64,000 nucleotides of DNA, from positions 1 through 64,000 of the forward strand of contig CAWBIT010000006.1 in the NCBI GenBank assembly GCA_963789025.1, given 5' to 3'. The stretch comes from AP-15 sp963789025 (GTDB lineage: Bacteria; Pseudomonadota; Alphaproteobacteria; ATCC43930; CGMCC-115725). The position numbers and the translations under genes are program-made. The notes beneath the pieces are model-generated. The model was not told where the DNA came from and did not search any database. It worked only from the letters and a program-made list of their open reading frames with translations. Each line of letters begins with the position of its first letter. The first letter of the stretch is position 1. Shown here piece after piece: positions 17,188 to 24,648 of this stretch.

Positions 17188-18171
17188 ATGACAATTCATA
17201 TTGGCGCGCGGCGCGGTTTTGAGTCCGCGTCTTGGTTTGTGGCGGTGCTCGGGTGTGCCCTTGCGGCTTGCGCTCCGCGGGTAGAGGGGCCGGCGCCGGT
17301 GGTTGGCGGCCCCGTGCCGGTGGAACGTGGCCCGCAGACGATCACGATCCAGCGTGGGCAGAGCTTATCCGAGATCGCCCACAGCTACCACGTCCCGATG
17401 CGGGTGATTGCCGAGGCGAACGGTCTGTCGCCGCCGTATCGCATTCAGGTTGGGCGTACGCTGGTCATCCCAGGCGCCGGCCCGCCGCCCCTCGCTGCGG
17501 CGCCCGCATCGGTCGCGGCGCTGCCTCCCGCGCAGCAGCCGGAGGTCCCGCAGCCCACGACGCGCCCCGCTCTCCCGGCGATGGCCGCCCCAAACAGTCC
17601 GTCGGTTGCAGCTGAGCCGATTGCTCCGCCTGCCGCATTGCATGCGGCCGAGCCAGCCCCGGGAGCGTTGTCGCCGCCCGCAGTCTCTGCCGCGCCACCG
17701 CCCCGAGAGGTCCGCGAGAGCCCGGATTCGAGCAGCCCCGCGCCCCCGGCTGCCGGCAGCGGCGCGTTTCTCTGGCCGGTTCGCGGCCATATCCTCGCAA
17801 CCTACGGTACAAAATCCGACGGCACACACAATGACGGCATCAACATCGCCGCCCCGCGCGGCACGGCAGTGCAAGCCATCGACGCCGGCGTCGTCGCCTA
17901 TACCGGGAACGAGCTGCGCGGATACGGCAATCTCGTTCTCATAAAGCATGCCAATGGCTGGATCTCGGCTTATGCCCATTGCGATGCGATTCTCGTCAAG
18001 CGCGGCGAAAAAGTCGGGCGCAGCCAAGTGATTGCGCGGGTCGGTTCGAGCGGCAATGTCAGCGAGCCGCAGCTGCATTTCGAGCTGCGCCGAGGTCAAC
18101 ACGCCGTCGATCCGCGCGAGTTTCTGCCGCCGTTGCCGACCGCGATGACGAGAGATTCACGGTCGAGTTGA
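17188..18171 (+). CDS. LysM / M23-domain lipoprotein (NlpD-like)
   Basis: A probable envelope protein that binds peptidoglycan and activates amidases. The 327-residue protein has a lipoprotein signal (lipobox LAAC at about residue 28-31), one LysM domain (QTITIQRGQSLSEIAHSYHV), a Pro/Ala-rich linker and a C-terminal M23 domain (FLWPVRGHILATYG onward). The metal ligands are degenerate: the usual HxGID is NDGIN and the usual HLHFE is QLHFE, as in NlpD/EnvC-type activators, so it is probably not a working peptidase. It follows surE-pcm, the usual alphaproteobacterial location. Confidence 0.88.
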   Translation: MTIHIGARRGFESASWFVAVLGCALAACAPRVEGPAPVVGGPVPVERGPQTITIQRGQSLSEIAHSYHVPMRVIAEANGLSPPYRIQVGRTLVIPGAGPPPLAAAPASVAALPPAQQPEVPQPTTRPALPAMAAPNSPSVAAEPIAPPAALHAAEPAPGALSPPAVSAAPPPREVRESPDSSSPAPPAAGSGAFLWPVRGHILATYGTKSDGTHNDGINIAAPRGTAVQAIDAGVVAYTGNELRGYGNLVLIKHANGWISAYAHCDAILVKRGEKVGRSQVIARVGSSGNVSEPQLHFELRRGQHAVDPREFLPPLPTAMTRDSRSS

Positions 18172-18269
18172 GGTTTCCGTCCTCTCTGCCGTCGATTGCT
18201 GGTTCGCGCTCGCCATGCTATTCGGCTGATAACGCGCGGGTGGCGGCAACCCCAGTCAGGGAGGATCAA

Positions 18270-19304
18270 ATGCGCTTCGGCTTCTTCGACCAGTTGCCGT
18301 GTGCGAACGGGTTTACCGAGCGTCAGCGTTACCGAGACATCATCGCGCAAATCGAACTCGGGGACGTTCTCGGCTTCGACATCGCATGGCTCGGGGAAAT
18401 TCACTTCAGCCGCACATTTTCGATTCTCGCCGATCCGCTGATGGTGCTGGCCGCGGCGGCGCAGCGGACGACGCGTATTCGCCTGGGGACAGCGGTGACC
18501 CTGCTGCCCCTGCACAACCCGATAAAGATCGCCGAGGAAGCCGCGACCGCCGACATCCTCAGCGACGGGCGCCTGGAATTCGGGGTGGGCCGGGGCGTTT
18601 TGTACCAGTATCCCGGCTACGGCATACCCCCGGAGGAGAGCCGCGAGCGCTTCGAGGAGGCTCTCGACTTCATTCTCCGCGCCTGGAACAACGAGTCGTT
18701 TTCGTTCGACGGAAAGCATTTTCATGCGCGCGACCTGAGCGTCGTCCCGAGACCCGTTCAATCGCCGCATCCGCCGGTGCGGATCGCCGCCAACAGCCCC
18801 GACAGTTTTCCATTCGCCGGGCGGCGAAAGTTGCCGATCTTCGCCTCGCCCCTGATCAATCCCCCAGACAAGCTCAAGGGGGGACTGGCGGTCTATCGCG
18901 ACACGCTGCCCAACGGCGCCGCGGGTGATGTCGCGCTCGCTTTCCCGGTCCACGTTGCTGCGAGCCGGGCGCAGGCGCGCCAAAACTGCGAGCCGGGTCT
19001 GCTGCGCTTTCTGCGTGAGGCCACGGAGCTGAACCGACCCCTCCGCGACACCGACGTCAAGGGTTTCGAGGCCTTCCGCGAGGTTCTGGCCCGCCTCGAA
19101 CGCGTAAAGTACGAGGACTTCGACCGTGAGATCGGGGTGTTTGGCGATCCCGGTTATTGCATAGACCGAGTACAAGAGCTCCGTCGTGAGTACGGGATGG
19201 ACGAGTTCATTTGCTATTTCAATCAAGGCGGCATCATGGACCATGCGATGGTCAAGAACTCGATGGGGTTGTTCGCCAGAGATGTGATCCCGCATTGCCG
19301 ATAG
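18270..19304 (+). CDS. Luciferase-like (LLM class) flavin-dependent oxidoreductase
   Basis: A TIM-barrel F420/FMN-type monooxygenase of unknown substrate. The 344-residue protein begins MRFGFFDQLPCANGF and has the LLM pattern LGEIHFSRTFSILADPL, RIRLGTAVTLLPLHNPI and LSDGRLEFGVGRGV. The ATG at 18270 has AGGGAGG at 18258-18264. It is the first gene of the accessory block splitting the conserved order. A second LLM gene at 44856 belongs to the same superfamily but is clearly distinct. Confidence 0.88.
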   Translation: MRFGFFDQLPCANGFTERQRYRDIIAQIELGDVLGFDIAWLGEIHFSRTFSILADPLMVLAAAAQRTTRIRLGTAVTLLPLHNPIKIAEEAATADILSDGRLEFGVGRGVLYQYPGYGIPPEESRERFEEALDFILRAWNNESFSFDGKHFHARDLSVVPRPVQSPHPPVRIAANSPDSFPFAGRRKLPIFASPLINPPDKLKGGLAVYRDTLPNGAAGDVALAFPVHVAASRAQARQNCEPGLLRFLREATELNRPLRDTDVKGFEAFREVLARLERVKYEDFDREIGVFGDPGYCIDRVQELRREYGMDEFICYFNQGGIMDHAMVKNSMGLFARDVIPHCR

Positions 19305-19648
19305 GCGGATGACGTATCTCAATACGACGCACGGCGCCAGAGGGACCTCATAGGATCGACGCACTTTCGCTGTTCTCGCTGTTATCTCTGGCAAATTATC
19401 AGCCACCGACGTCTCGTTTTCCGCAGAAACCCTGGGCCACGGACGATCATAGACGCGAAAGAACAGCGCGGGACCTGGCTGTTCGTTCGCTGTTTTCTCG
19501 CTGTTCTTGACAGTGCAAAAAAGCGGAAAGCGGTTACTTGAGCGAACAGGTTCAGCACGTCGTTTCTATGAAGGACCGACATATCTGACGCGACGCGATT
19601 ATGGCGGGCGTGTGCATACCATGCGATCTTGTCAAAAATATGAATTAA
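19305..19648. repeat. Repeat remnant with reiterated AACAGC/GCTGTT units
   Basis: A gap of about 344 bp. Between 19370 and 19520 the sequence reads GCTGTT repeatedly (ctgttctcgctgttatct and gctgttttctcgctgttct). A related stretch follows nudC at 53450-53485. No gene is seen. It looks like the decayed end of a dispersed alphaproteobacterial repeat. Confidence 0.45.
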
Positions 19649-19688
19649 GCAAGCCCCGGGCGCGCATGCGCCCCTGAGTTGGGCTTGC
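19649..19688 (-). terminator. Two-tier hairpin downstream of merR
   Basis: Outer arms GCAAGCCC (19649-19656) and GGGCTTGC (19681-19688) enclose inner arms GGGCGC and GCGCCC (19658-19663 and 19668-19673, loop GCAT). In the direction of merR transcription it is followed by an AT-rich stretch (ttaattcatattttt), fitting a terminator. Confidence 0.6.
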
Positions 19689-19738
19689 CGCCGGTCGTCA
19701 GCATGTGAGGCACCCTCCGATGTCCTGCGTTACAAAAC

Positions 19739-20151
19739 TCAAGACTTCTGCGCCAGCGCATCGATCAATGGACAGCCGGGCAACTCGCCAGCATCGCAAC
19801 ACGGACTGCGTCAGCTAGCACACGCTCCATGGCCTGCAGGTCTGCAATCTTAGCCCGCATCTCCCCGAGATGCGCCGCGGCTAGTTCGCGCACCTCGGGA
19901 CACGCAGCCTCACCGTCCCTTGTCGAAAGCGCGAGCAGCGCCCGCACCTCATTGAGCGTGAAGCCGAGTGCGCGCGCCCGGCGCACGAATACCAGCCGTC
20001 CAACGTCGCCGGCGTCATAAAGCCGATACCGCCCGGCGCTGCGTATCGGTGCGGGCAGTAAGCCTATCCGCTCGTAATAGCGGATTGTCTCGGTGTTGCA
20101 GCCGGTCCGCTGCGCCAGCTCCCCGATGCGGATCCCTGCCCTAGATGCCAC
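19739..20151 (-). pseudogene. merR: MerR-family regulator with frameshifted C-terminus
   Basis: A metal-sensing activator. The N-terminal winged helix is intact (IRIGELAQRTGCNTETIRYY). In the annotated frame the protein ends early as ASCPAVH at 19765 (128 residues). Reading one frame over from about 19798 gives CDAGELPGCPLIDALAQKS and a stop at 19739-19741, the expected C-terminal Cys-x(n)-Cys metal loop of mercury/zinc MerR proteins. One missing T in a short T-run (AA at 19798-19799 on the plus strand) explains it. It is divergent from merT, sharing the promoter at 20177. It is either a sequence error or a truncated regulator lacking its metal site. Confidence 0.75.
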
Positions 20152-20176
20152 GACAACGGTCCCTTTCAGAAATGCT

Positions 20177-20207
20177 TTGAGCCTGTAGTGGCTACAGGGA
20201 TTAGCAT
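20177..20207 (+). promoter_or_regulatory. MerR-type promoter/operator for merT
   Basis: The -35 TTGAGC (20177-20182) and -10 TAGCAT (20202-20207) are separated by 19 bp, the over-long spacer diagnostic of MerR-activated promoters. The spacer holds a perfect dyad, CCTGTAG TGG CTACAGG (20082 offset within 20182-20198). It lies between divergent merR and merT. Confidence 0.88.
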
Positions 20208-20238
20208 CTCAGCTAGTTCTGCGGAGGAAAAACCCGAC

Positions 20239-20631
20239 ATGACCCAAACCGACAAGACTAACGTTGCCCGCGCAACCCCAAGCGTCAGCGCGCCCGGCGA
20301 GGGTGGCGCAGTGTTGCTTGCCATAATCGGCCTTGCCGCTGCGTTCGGCGCGGCGTCGTGCTGCGCCCTTCCCCTGCTGTTAGCCTCCCTCGGGCTCGGC
20401 AGCGCATGGCTCGGCAGCCTGGCGCTGCTCGCCGGGCCCCATCGGCTGGGCCTGCTTACAGCCGCCATCGTCTGCCTTGCGGCAGGGGTTCTAGTGCTGG
20501 TCAGGCGTCGCAGGACGGCCGCGGCGTGCGCACCCGGCCTGTCATGCGGCCGGCCGGAGGTTACCGCCTTGATGACTGGCATTTTATCGCTCGGAGCCGT
20601 GCTTATCGTGCTCGGCTTTATCCTCGCGTGA
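20239..20631 (+). CDS. merT: Mercuric ion transporter MerT
   Basis: An inner-membrane carrier bringing Hg(II) into the cytoplasm. The 130-residue protein has three helices, the vicinal Cys pair in the first (FGAASCCALPLLLASLGLG) and the cytoplasmic Cys pair ACAPGLSCG, both typical of MerT. The ATG at 20239 follows GGAGG; an upstream frame start at 20188 would fall inside the promoter. No merP or merA is nearby, so the ion must be handled by a reductase elsewhere or by another sink. Confidence 0.88.
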   Translation: MTQTDKTNVARATPSVSAPGEGGAVLLAIIGLAAAFGAASCCALPLLLASLGLGSAWLGSLALLAGPHRLGLLTAAIVCLAAGVLVLVRRRRTAAACAPGLSCGRPEVTALMTGILSLGAVLIVLGFILA

Positions 20632-20638
20632 GCCCCCC

Positions 20639-20860
20639 GTGGTTCTGGATTCCACGATCACCTGCCCCGCCTGCGGCGTGGCCAAGGCCGAAACAATGCC
20701 CACTGACGCCTGCCAGTTTTTCTATGAGTGCAGCGGATGCGGTGTGCTCTTGCGGCCGAAGCCGGGCCATTGCTGCGTGTTCTGCTCCTACGGCTCGGTT
20801 CCCTGCCCGCCTATTCAGCAGCAGAGTAGAGACAGTTGCCGCCCACCGTTCGCTTCCTAG
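20639..20860 (+). CDS. GDCCVxC-domain small protein
   Basis: A 73-residue cysteine-rich protein of a family often placed beside mercury-resistance genes and in some genomes containing selenocysteine. It shows two CxxC pairs (TCPACGVAKAETMPTDAC and YECSGCGVLL) and the signature KPGHCCVFCSYGSVPCPP, where the usual Asp of GDCC is His. All cysteines are coded by ordinary TGC/TGT here. The GTG start is seven bases after merT, so the two are probably cotranscribed. Its biochemical role is not established; metal or selenium binding is an inference. Confidence 0.8.
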   Translation: MVLDSTITCPACGVAKAETMPTDACQFFYECSGCGVLLRPKPGHCCVFCSYGSVPCPPIQQQSRDSCRPPFAS

Positions 20861-20962
20861 CCTGCTCCATAAATCAAGAATATCGTCGGCGGCTTTTCGG
20901 CGTTCCTGTCGAAGGTGACGTCCTCAAAGCGGCGAGCTAACTAAAGATGAGAGGATCAGATT

Positions 20963-21346
20963 ATGAGTGAGACAACCGAGCAATTCGAAGGTGGTTGCTT
21001 GTGCGGCGCGGTCCGTTTTATTGCGACTGGCCAACCGAAAGGGGTGTATTGGTGCCATTGTCAAAGTTGCCGCAAACACAGCGGCGCACCTGCTTCGGTT
21101 TTTGTCGCATTCGAACACACGGCCTATACGGTCACACAGGGTAAGATAACGAAGTTCGATTCCACGCCGGGAAGAACGCGGCGCGGGTTTTGCGCCCGGT
21201 GCGGGTCAACTTTGACCTGCGAAAGTGCGGGGTTGCCGACCGAAACGCATTTCTATGTCGGTGCATTCGAGCGCGCGGCCGAACTTCAGCCAACGCGGCA
21301 CGTATTCCCGGAGGAGCACCTGCCTTGGGTACACATGGATAACTGA
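20963..21346 (+). CDS. GFA-family (glutathione-dependent formaldehyde-activating-like) protein
   Basis: A 127-residue zinc-binding Mss4-like fold. Ligand motifs: GGCLCGAVRF, WCHCQSCRKHSG and FCARCGSTL. Members form S-hydroxymethylglutathione or, far more often, have unknown roles. AGAGGA lies about ten bases before the ATG. It is convergent with the arsenic methyltransferase at 21394 and separated from the mer genes by about 100 bp. Confidence 0.87.
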   Translation: MSETTEQFEGGCLCGAVRFIATGQPKGVYWCHCQSCRKHSGAPASVFVAFEHTAYTVTQGKITKFDSTPGRTRRGFCARCGSTLTCESAGLPTETHFYVGAFERAAELQPTRHVFPEEHLPWVHMDN

Positions 21347-21393
21347 ACGCGCGACGTAAAATGAGATCGCGCGCTCAGTATCCTCTACATCCT

Positions 21394-22170
21394 CTATTTC
21401 GGTTTATGTGCCAGAAAGGCGTAACCAAACACCTCAAACAAACGTGCCTTGCTCTCGCCGCCGGCCCCGCCGAAGGTGTCAATCGGCGGGCCGATCACGA
21501 CATCGACGAAACCGCTTTGCTCGAGCATATGCCGCCAGCCTGCGCACGGCAGGCCACCGGCAATTCAGTCGGTCCACAAGTCGATATTGCGGAGCGCTCC
21601 TGCCGGTATCTCCTTGCCGTTCGCAATGTCGGCAAACTGCAACCGCCCACCTGGTTTCAGCACGCGCATGATTTCAGCGAAGACCTGGCGCTTATCGGCG
21701 CAGAGGTTGATGACGCCGTTGCTGATCACGACATCGGCCGAACTGTCTTCGACCGGCAAATCCTCGATCACGCCTTGGCGAAACTCCACGTTGCGCAGAC
21801 CCATCGCGGTCGCCGCAGCACGCGAGCGGCCGAGCATTTCCTCGGTCATGTCGACACCAACGACGCGACCTTGAGGCCCGACCTGACCGGCGGCAATAAA
21901 GCAGTCGAAACCGCCTCCGGAGCCGACATCGACCACCCGATCGCCCGGCTTCAAGGCGCCAAGCGAGAACGGGTTGCCGACACCGGCAAAAGCTTCAACG
22001 GCGCTGTCCGGTAAGGCGGCGACGACCGCCTCGTCGTAGCCGAGCCGTCGCGCCAGCGGGCGTCCGGTGTGGAAGTGGTAGCTGCCGTGCGGATCGACCG
22101 CGACTGCGCGGTATTTGGATTTGACCTCCTTGCGCAGCGCGAGCGGGTCAACGGGTACCCCGTCAGTCAT
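21394..22170 (-). CDS. arsM: ArsM-type arsenite/SAM methyltransferase, probable selenoprotein (in-frame UGA)
   Basis: ArsM enzymes methylate As(III) bound to active-site cysteines. The frame starts at an ATG at 22170 with GAGGAGGAG just upstream. It has the SAM loop VVDVGSGGGFDCFIAAGQ and the DLPVEDSSADVVISNGVINL motif. At residue 202 a UGA (21565-21567) follows NIDLWTD, and the frame then continues for 56 codons as IAGGLPCAGWRHMLEQSGF to a TAG at 21394, ending GYAFLAHKPK with good family character. In homologues this position (W-x-x-C-(I/V)-A/G-G) is a catalytic cysteine, so selenocysteine is the simplest reading. A hairpin starts two bases after the UGA. The alternative is a nonsense mutation giving a 201-residue product. 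Confidence 0.75.
21530..21562 (-). promoter_or_regulatory. SECIS-like hairpin after the UGA codon
   Basis: Read on the minus strand directly after UGA-AU: UGCCG, GUG, GCCUGC, loop CGUGC, GCAGGC, UGG, CGGCA. The arms pair over six inner and five outer base pairs, with two G-U wobbles and one mismatch between. The apical loop starts 16 nt after the UGA and has G as its second base, which agrees with the bacterial SECIS model as I know it. GC-rich DNA makes chance hairpins common, so this supports but does not prove recoding. Confidence 0.6.
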
Positions 22171-22768
22171 CCTCTCCTCCTCTTTCAAAGACTACGCCAT
22201 AGTGATAAGGGAGCAGCTCAACGGTGCGGTTCAGCAGCAGGCCGGCCGGCTTGACGATTGCCGCCACCTCGTCGGCCTCTATCCGCGTCTCGGTTTTTGG
22301 TCCGCGCGGCTGCCCGAGGACCACCGTCTCCTCACGCGGACGATAATGCCAATTAACGATTCCGAATTGCCCATGAGGTTTCAGAATCGCCGCGGCGGCG
22401 CGCGCTACGCCGAGCTGATCGGGGATACCGTGGAAGGTGTTGGCGAGGAAAACGTAATCGACCGGCTCCGGCACAACCGCATCGACCGTCATGGCGTCCG
22501 CCAGGACGAAATCGCAGTTGGTTGCCCCCGCCTCTGCAACCCGCACCCGAGCGCGGTCCAGCATGACAGGGTCGATATCGATCGCGTAGACGCGATCTGC
22601 GATGCACGCGAGGGGCGCGGTGAACAGCCCGTCCCCGCAACAGAGGTCAACCGCGACCATGCCAGGTCGGACGCCCATTTCGACGAGAACCTTTTCGGGA
22701 TGAGGCCACATCACCTGCCACCAGTCGGCATCGGGCATCGTTGTTGCCGGGAAAAAGCCGAGGATCAT
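22163..22768 (-). CDS. Class I SAM-dependent methyltransferase
   Basis: A 201-residue protein with the SAM loop VAVDLCCGDGLFTAPLA, the acidic YAIDIDPVMLDRA and the N-terminal FFPATTMPDADWWQVMWPHPE. I prefer the ATG at 22768 because the upstream ATG at 22828 lies inside the ArsR operator palindrome. It overlaps the ArsM-type gene by 8 bp, so the two are translated together. The substrate is unknown; its position suggests a metalloid or thiol-metabolite methyltransferase. Confidence 0.75.
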   Translation of the reverse strand: MILGFFPATTMPDADWWQVMWPHPEKVLVEMGVRPGMVAVDLCCGDGLFTAPLACIADRVYAIDIDPVMLDRARVRVAEAGATNCDFVLADAMTVDAVVPEPVDYVFLANTFHGIPDQLGVARAAAAILKPHGQFGIVNWHYRPREETVVLGQPRGPKTETRIEADEVAAIVKPAGLLLNRTVELLPYHYGVVFERGGEDD

Positions 22769-22820
22769 CCGATTCTCACACGCGCTTGGGATCGGTATGC
22801 TTTGACCGCTGGGACTATAT

Positions 22821-22840
22821 TCAATCATTCTCGTGATTGA
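22821..22840. promoter_or_regulatory. ArsR-type operator palindrome
   Basis: A perfect inverted repeat, TCAATCA (22821-22827), 6-bp spacer, TGATTGA (22834-22840), in the divergent gap between the methyltransferase pair and the ArsR-rhodanese gene. Position and form fit autoregulation by the ArsR-family protein. Confidence 0.7.
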
Positions 22841-22856
22841 TCGTCAACCAAGAGAG

Positions 22857-23522
22857 ATGTCAAGCGTGGGTCCGAAACAGCAGGTTTTTGCAGGGCTCGC
22901 CCAGATCGCCCATGCGCTTGCCCATGCAAATCGGCTCGAATTGCTCGAACATCTCGGGCAAGGCGAGCGCAGCGTCGAGGATTTGGCGGCCCGCGCGAGC
23001 CTCAGGCTCGCCAATGCATCCAGACATTTGCAGCTTCTGCGCCGCGCTGCGCTTGTAGAGGGCCGACGCGACGGCAAGCGCGTCTATTATCGGCTTGCGG
23101 GCGACGAGGTGGTGGGTTTGTTCGCCGCCCTCAGCCGAGTCGGCGAGCGCAACAGCGCCGAGATCGCGCGGGTGATGGCGAGCTATTTCCGGGCGCGCGA
23201 CGGGTTCCAGCCGGTATCGCGCAATGAGTTGCTCGAGCGCCTCCGCTGCGGGGCTGCGACCGTCCTTGACGTCAGGCCGGAAGACGAGTTCGCCAGCGGG
23301 CATTTGCCCAACGCTCTGAACATCCCATTATCCCAATTAGAACGGCGGTTGACCGAGTTGCCGCCGGACCAGGAAATCGTCGCCTATTGCCGCGGCCCCT
23401 GGTGCGTCCTCTCGTTCGAAGCCGTCGCATTGCTGCGCGAGCGCGGCTACCGAGTGCGGCGGCTGGAGGATGGGTTTCCCGAGTGGAAGACGGCCGGGCT
23501 GCCGATCGGTCACGGCCCCTGA
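22857..23522 (+). CDS. ArsR-family regulator fused to a rhodanese domain
   Basis: A 221-residue fusion. The N-terminal ArsR winged helix (FAGLAQIAHALAHANRLELL and ANASRHLQLLRRAALVEGRR) is followed by a rhodanese domain (TVLDVRPEDEFASGHLPNAL) with the active loop YCRGPWCVLS. The classic ArsR metal motif ELCVCDL is absent, so sensing may use the rhodanese Cys pair CRGPWC (sulfane sulfur or metalloid thiolates). The ATG at 22857 directly follows AGAGAG; a GTG at 22833 is less likely because it lies in the operator. It is divergent from the methyltransferase operon it probably controls. Confidence 0.85.
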   Translation: MSSVGPKQQVFAGLAQIAHALAHANRLELLEHLGQGERSVEDLAARASLRLANASRHLQLLRRAALVEGRRDGKRVYYRLAGDEVVGLFAALSRVGERNSAEIARVMASYFRARDGFQPVSRNELLERLRCGAATVLDVRPEDEFASGHLPNALNIPLSQLERRLTELPPDQEIVAYCRGPWCVLSFEAVALLRERGYRVRRLEDGFPEWKTAGLPIGHGP

Positions 23523-23594
23523 TAGGGGCAGTATCTCACACGTCGAATTATCTGAACTGCGTCAGAGCGCGGGCATATCGCGGTCGAAGGTCGA

Positions 23595-24530
23595 TCAGGC
23601 GAGCGGTTTGCCGAGCCGGCCGGCGAGGTCCTGGATGAACTGCCAAGCGACGCGGCCCGAGCGCGATCCGCGCGTGATCGACCATTCGCTGGCCTCGGCC
23701 TTCAGCTGATCGAGCGGCGTGTCCAGTCCGTAGTGCTCGGCATAGCCGCGCACAATTGCGTGATAAGTGTCCTGATCGATGCTGTGGAAACCGAGCCACA
23801 GACCAAAGCGGTCCGACATCGAGACGCTTTCCTCGACCGCTTCGGCCGGATTGATGGCGGTTGACCGCTCGTTCTCGATCATGTCACGGGGCATCAAGTG
23901 GCGGCGGTTCGATGTGGCATAGAGGACGACATTTGCCGGCCGCCCTTCGATCCCCCCTTCGAGAACCGCCTTCAGCGATTTGTAGCTCGTGTCGTGCTGG
24001 TCGAAGGACAGGTCGTCGCAGAACAACAGGCACCGCCGCGAGCTCGCCCGCAACAGCGATAACAGATGCGGCAGGCTCGGAATGTCTTCGCGGTGGATCT
24101 CGACGAGTGCGAGGGCGTGGGGATGCATACCGTTGACGGCGGCGTGCGCCGCCTTGACGAGCGAGCTCTTGCCGGTGCCGCGGGCGCCCCACAGTAACAC
24201 ATTGTTGGCCGGGAGCCCGGCGGCGAACCGCTCTGTATTGTCGAGCAGGATGTCGCGGACCCGGTCGATGCCGCGCAACAGTCCGATCTCGACCCGGTTG
24301 ACCTGGTGAACCGGCTCGAGCCAGCCGCGGTCGGCATGCCACACGAAAGCATCGCTGGCTTCCAGCTCGCTGGGAGGAGCGGCGGGAGGGGCCAGGCGCT
24401 CCAGCGCAGCGGCGATGCGATTTAGCAAAGGCAGCAAGTCGGGATTGGTTTTGGGCAAGTCCAAATCCAGCGGCAGCACGGCCGCCGACGCTACCACAGT
24501 GGCCGAGAGCCGCGGAACCCGCCTTGGCAT
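23595..24530 (-). CDS. DUF815-family AAA ATPase
   Basis: A cytoplasmic P-loop ATPase of unknown role, conserved next to yajC in alphaproteobacteria. The 311-residue protein has Walker A LLWGARGTGKSSLVKAA, Walker B RCLLFCDDLSFD, a sensor region VLYATSNRRHLMPRD and the DUF815 C-terminus WQFIQDLAGRLG. The start at 24530 gives MPRRVPRLSATVVASA; the true N-terminus could be further in. It is divergent from yajC. Confidence 0.85.
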   Translation of the reverse strand: MPRRVPRLSATVVASAAVLPLDLDLPKTNPDLLPLLNRIAAALERLAPPAAPPSELEASDAFVWHADRGWLEPVHQVNRVEIGLLRGIDRVRDILLDNTERFAAGLPANNVLLWGARGTGKSSLVKAAHAAVNGMHPHALALVEIHREDIPSLPHLLSLLRASSRRCLLFCDDLSFDQHDTSYKSLKAVLEGGIEGRPANVVLYATSNRRHLMPRDMIENERSTAINPAEAVEESVSMSDRFGLWLGFHSIDQDTYHAIVRGYAEHYGLDTPLDQLKAEASEWSITRGSRSGRVAWQFIQDLAGRLGKPLA

Positions 24531-24648
24531 TGCCCTTTAACGGGGCATCGGGTACCAATTGGGCCTGCCGCACGACAACACCATATGACGGTGACCGGCG
24601 GAGCTGCCCGCCGACCGATGCGGCACGCGATTTTGAGGCACCCTCCCA

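Noticed and set aside
20639..20860. The GDCCVxC-family gene as a selenoprotein
   Set aside because: All signature cysteines here are encoded by TGC/TGT; there is no in-frame TGA.
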